A stretch of DNA of 5,595 bases from an uncultured Lachnospiraceae bacterium (GTDB taxonomy: Bacteria; Bacillota; Clostridia; Lachnospirales; Lachnospiraceae), in assembly GCA_905236545.1 (NCBI GenBank), contig CAJOQO010000229.1, forward strand, positions 1 through 5,595, written 5' to 3'. Shown here in pieces: positions 5,595 through 5,595 of the stretch. Position numbers and translations under genes: made by a program. The notes beneath the pieces were generated by a model that did not search any database, had not been told where the DNA came from, and saw only the letters and a program-made list of their open reading frames with translations. Position 1 is the first letter of the stretch. Each line of letters begins with the position of its first letter.

Positions 5595-5595
5595 C

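Overview
The window most resembles a chromosomal segment of an anaerobic Gram-positive Clostridia, probably Lachnospiraceae. This is inferred from gene content: a secreted papain-type protease with a C-terminal lectin-like region, a PAS/degenerate-GGDEF/EAL protein with the 'SDGFC'-type PAS start seen in gut clostridia, and an rdgB–metallophosphoesterase pair. No database search was possible. Most of the window looks GC-rich (often about 55-65% in stretches counted by eye). The gene at 297-953 is clearly more AT-rich.

Layout: (1) 1-66, minus: 5' portion of a tRNA-Pro(UGG) gene running off the left edge, preceded at 92-120 by an exact-consensus sigma-70/sigma-A promoter. (2) 67-296: divergent intergenic region with a second good promoter (180-208, plus) and a leader of about 80 nt. 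(3) 297-953, plus: a small, very lysine-rich secreted protein of unknown function. (4) 956-994: a hairpin between convergent genes that can terminate both strands. (5) 998-5510, minus: four closely spaced co-directional genes, in transcription order secreted C1 protease (5510-4044), XTP/dITP pyrophosphatase RdgB (3984-3334), YfcE-type metallophosphoesterase (3337-2834) and PAS-GGDEF*-EAL c-di-GMP phosphodiesterase (2806-998). (6) 5518-5594: a long imperfect inverted repeat immediately upstream of the protease, reaching the right edge.

The four minus-strand genes probably form one transcription unit. rdgB and the phosphoesterase overlap by 4 nt (ATGA), the other gaps are about 59 nt and 27-60 nt, and no terminator-like structure is visible between them. 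The rdgB–phosphoesterase pair is a common Firmicutes arrangement (compare ysnA–ysnB of Bacillus subtilis) for sanitising the nucleotide pool plus a phosphodiesterase-type activity. The outer genes link the unit to surface proteolysis and to c-di-GMP breakdown. This functional link is inference only.

I see no clear new multi-gene system. The observations most worth checking are the long hairpin at the right edge (its mismatches are G-U wobbles only if read as plus-strand RNA), the GANDH-type GGDEF domain on an intact EAL domain, and the AT-rich, strongly cationic secreted protein beside the tRNA gene.
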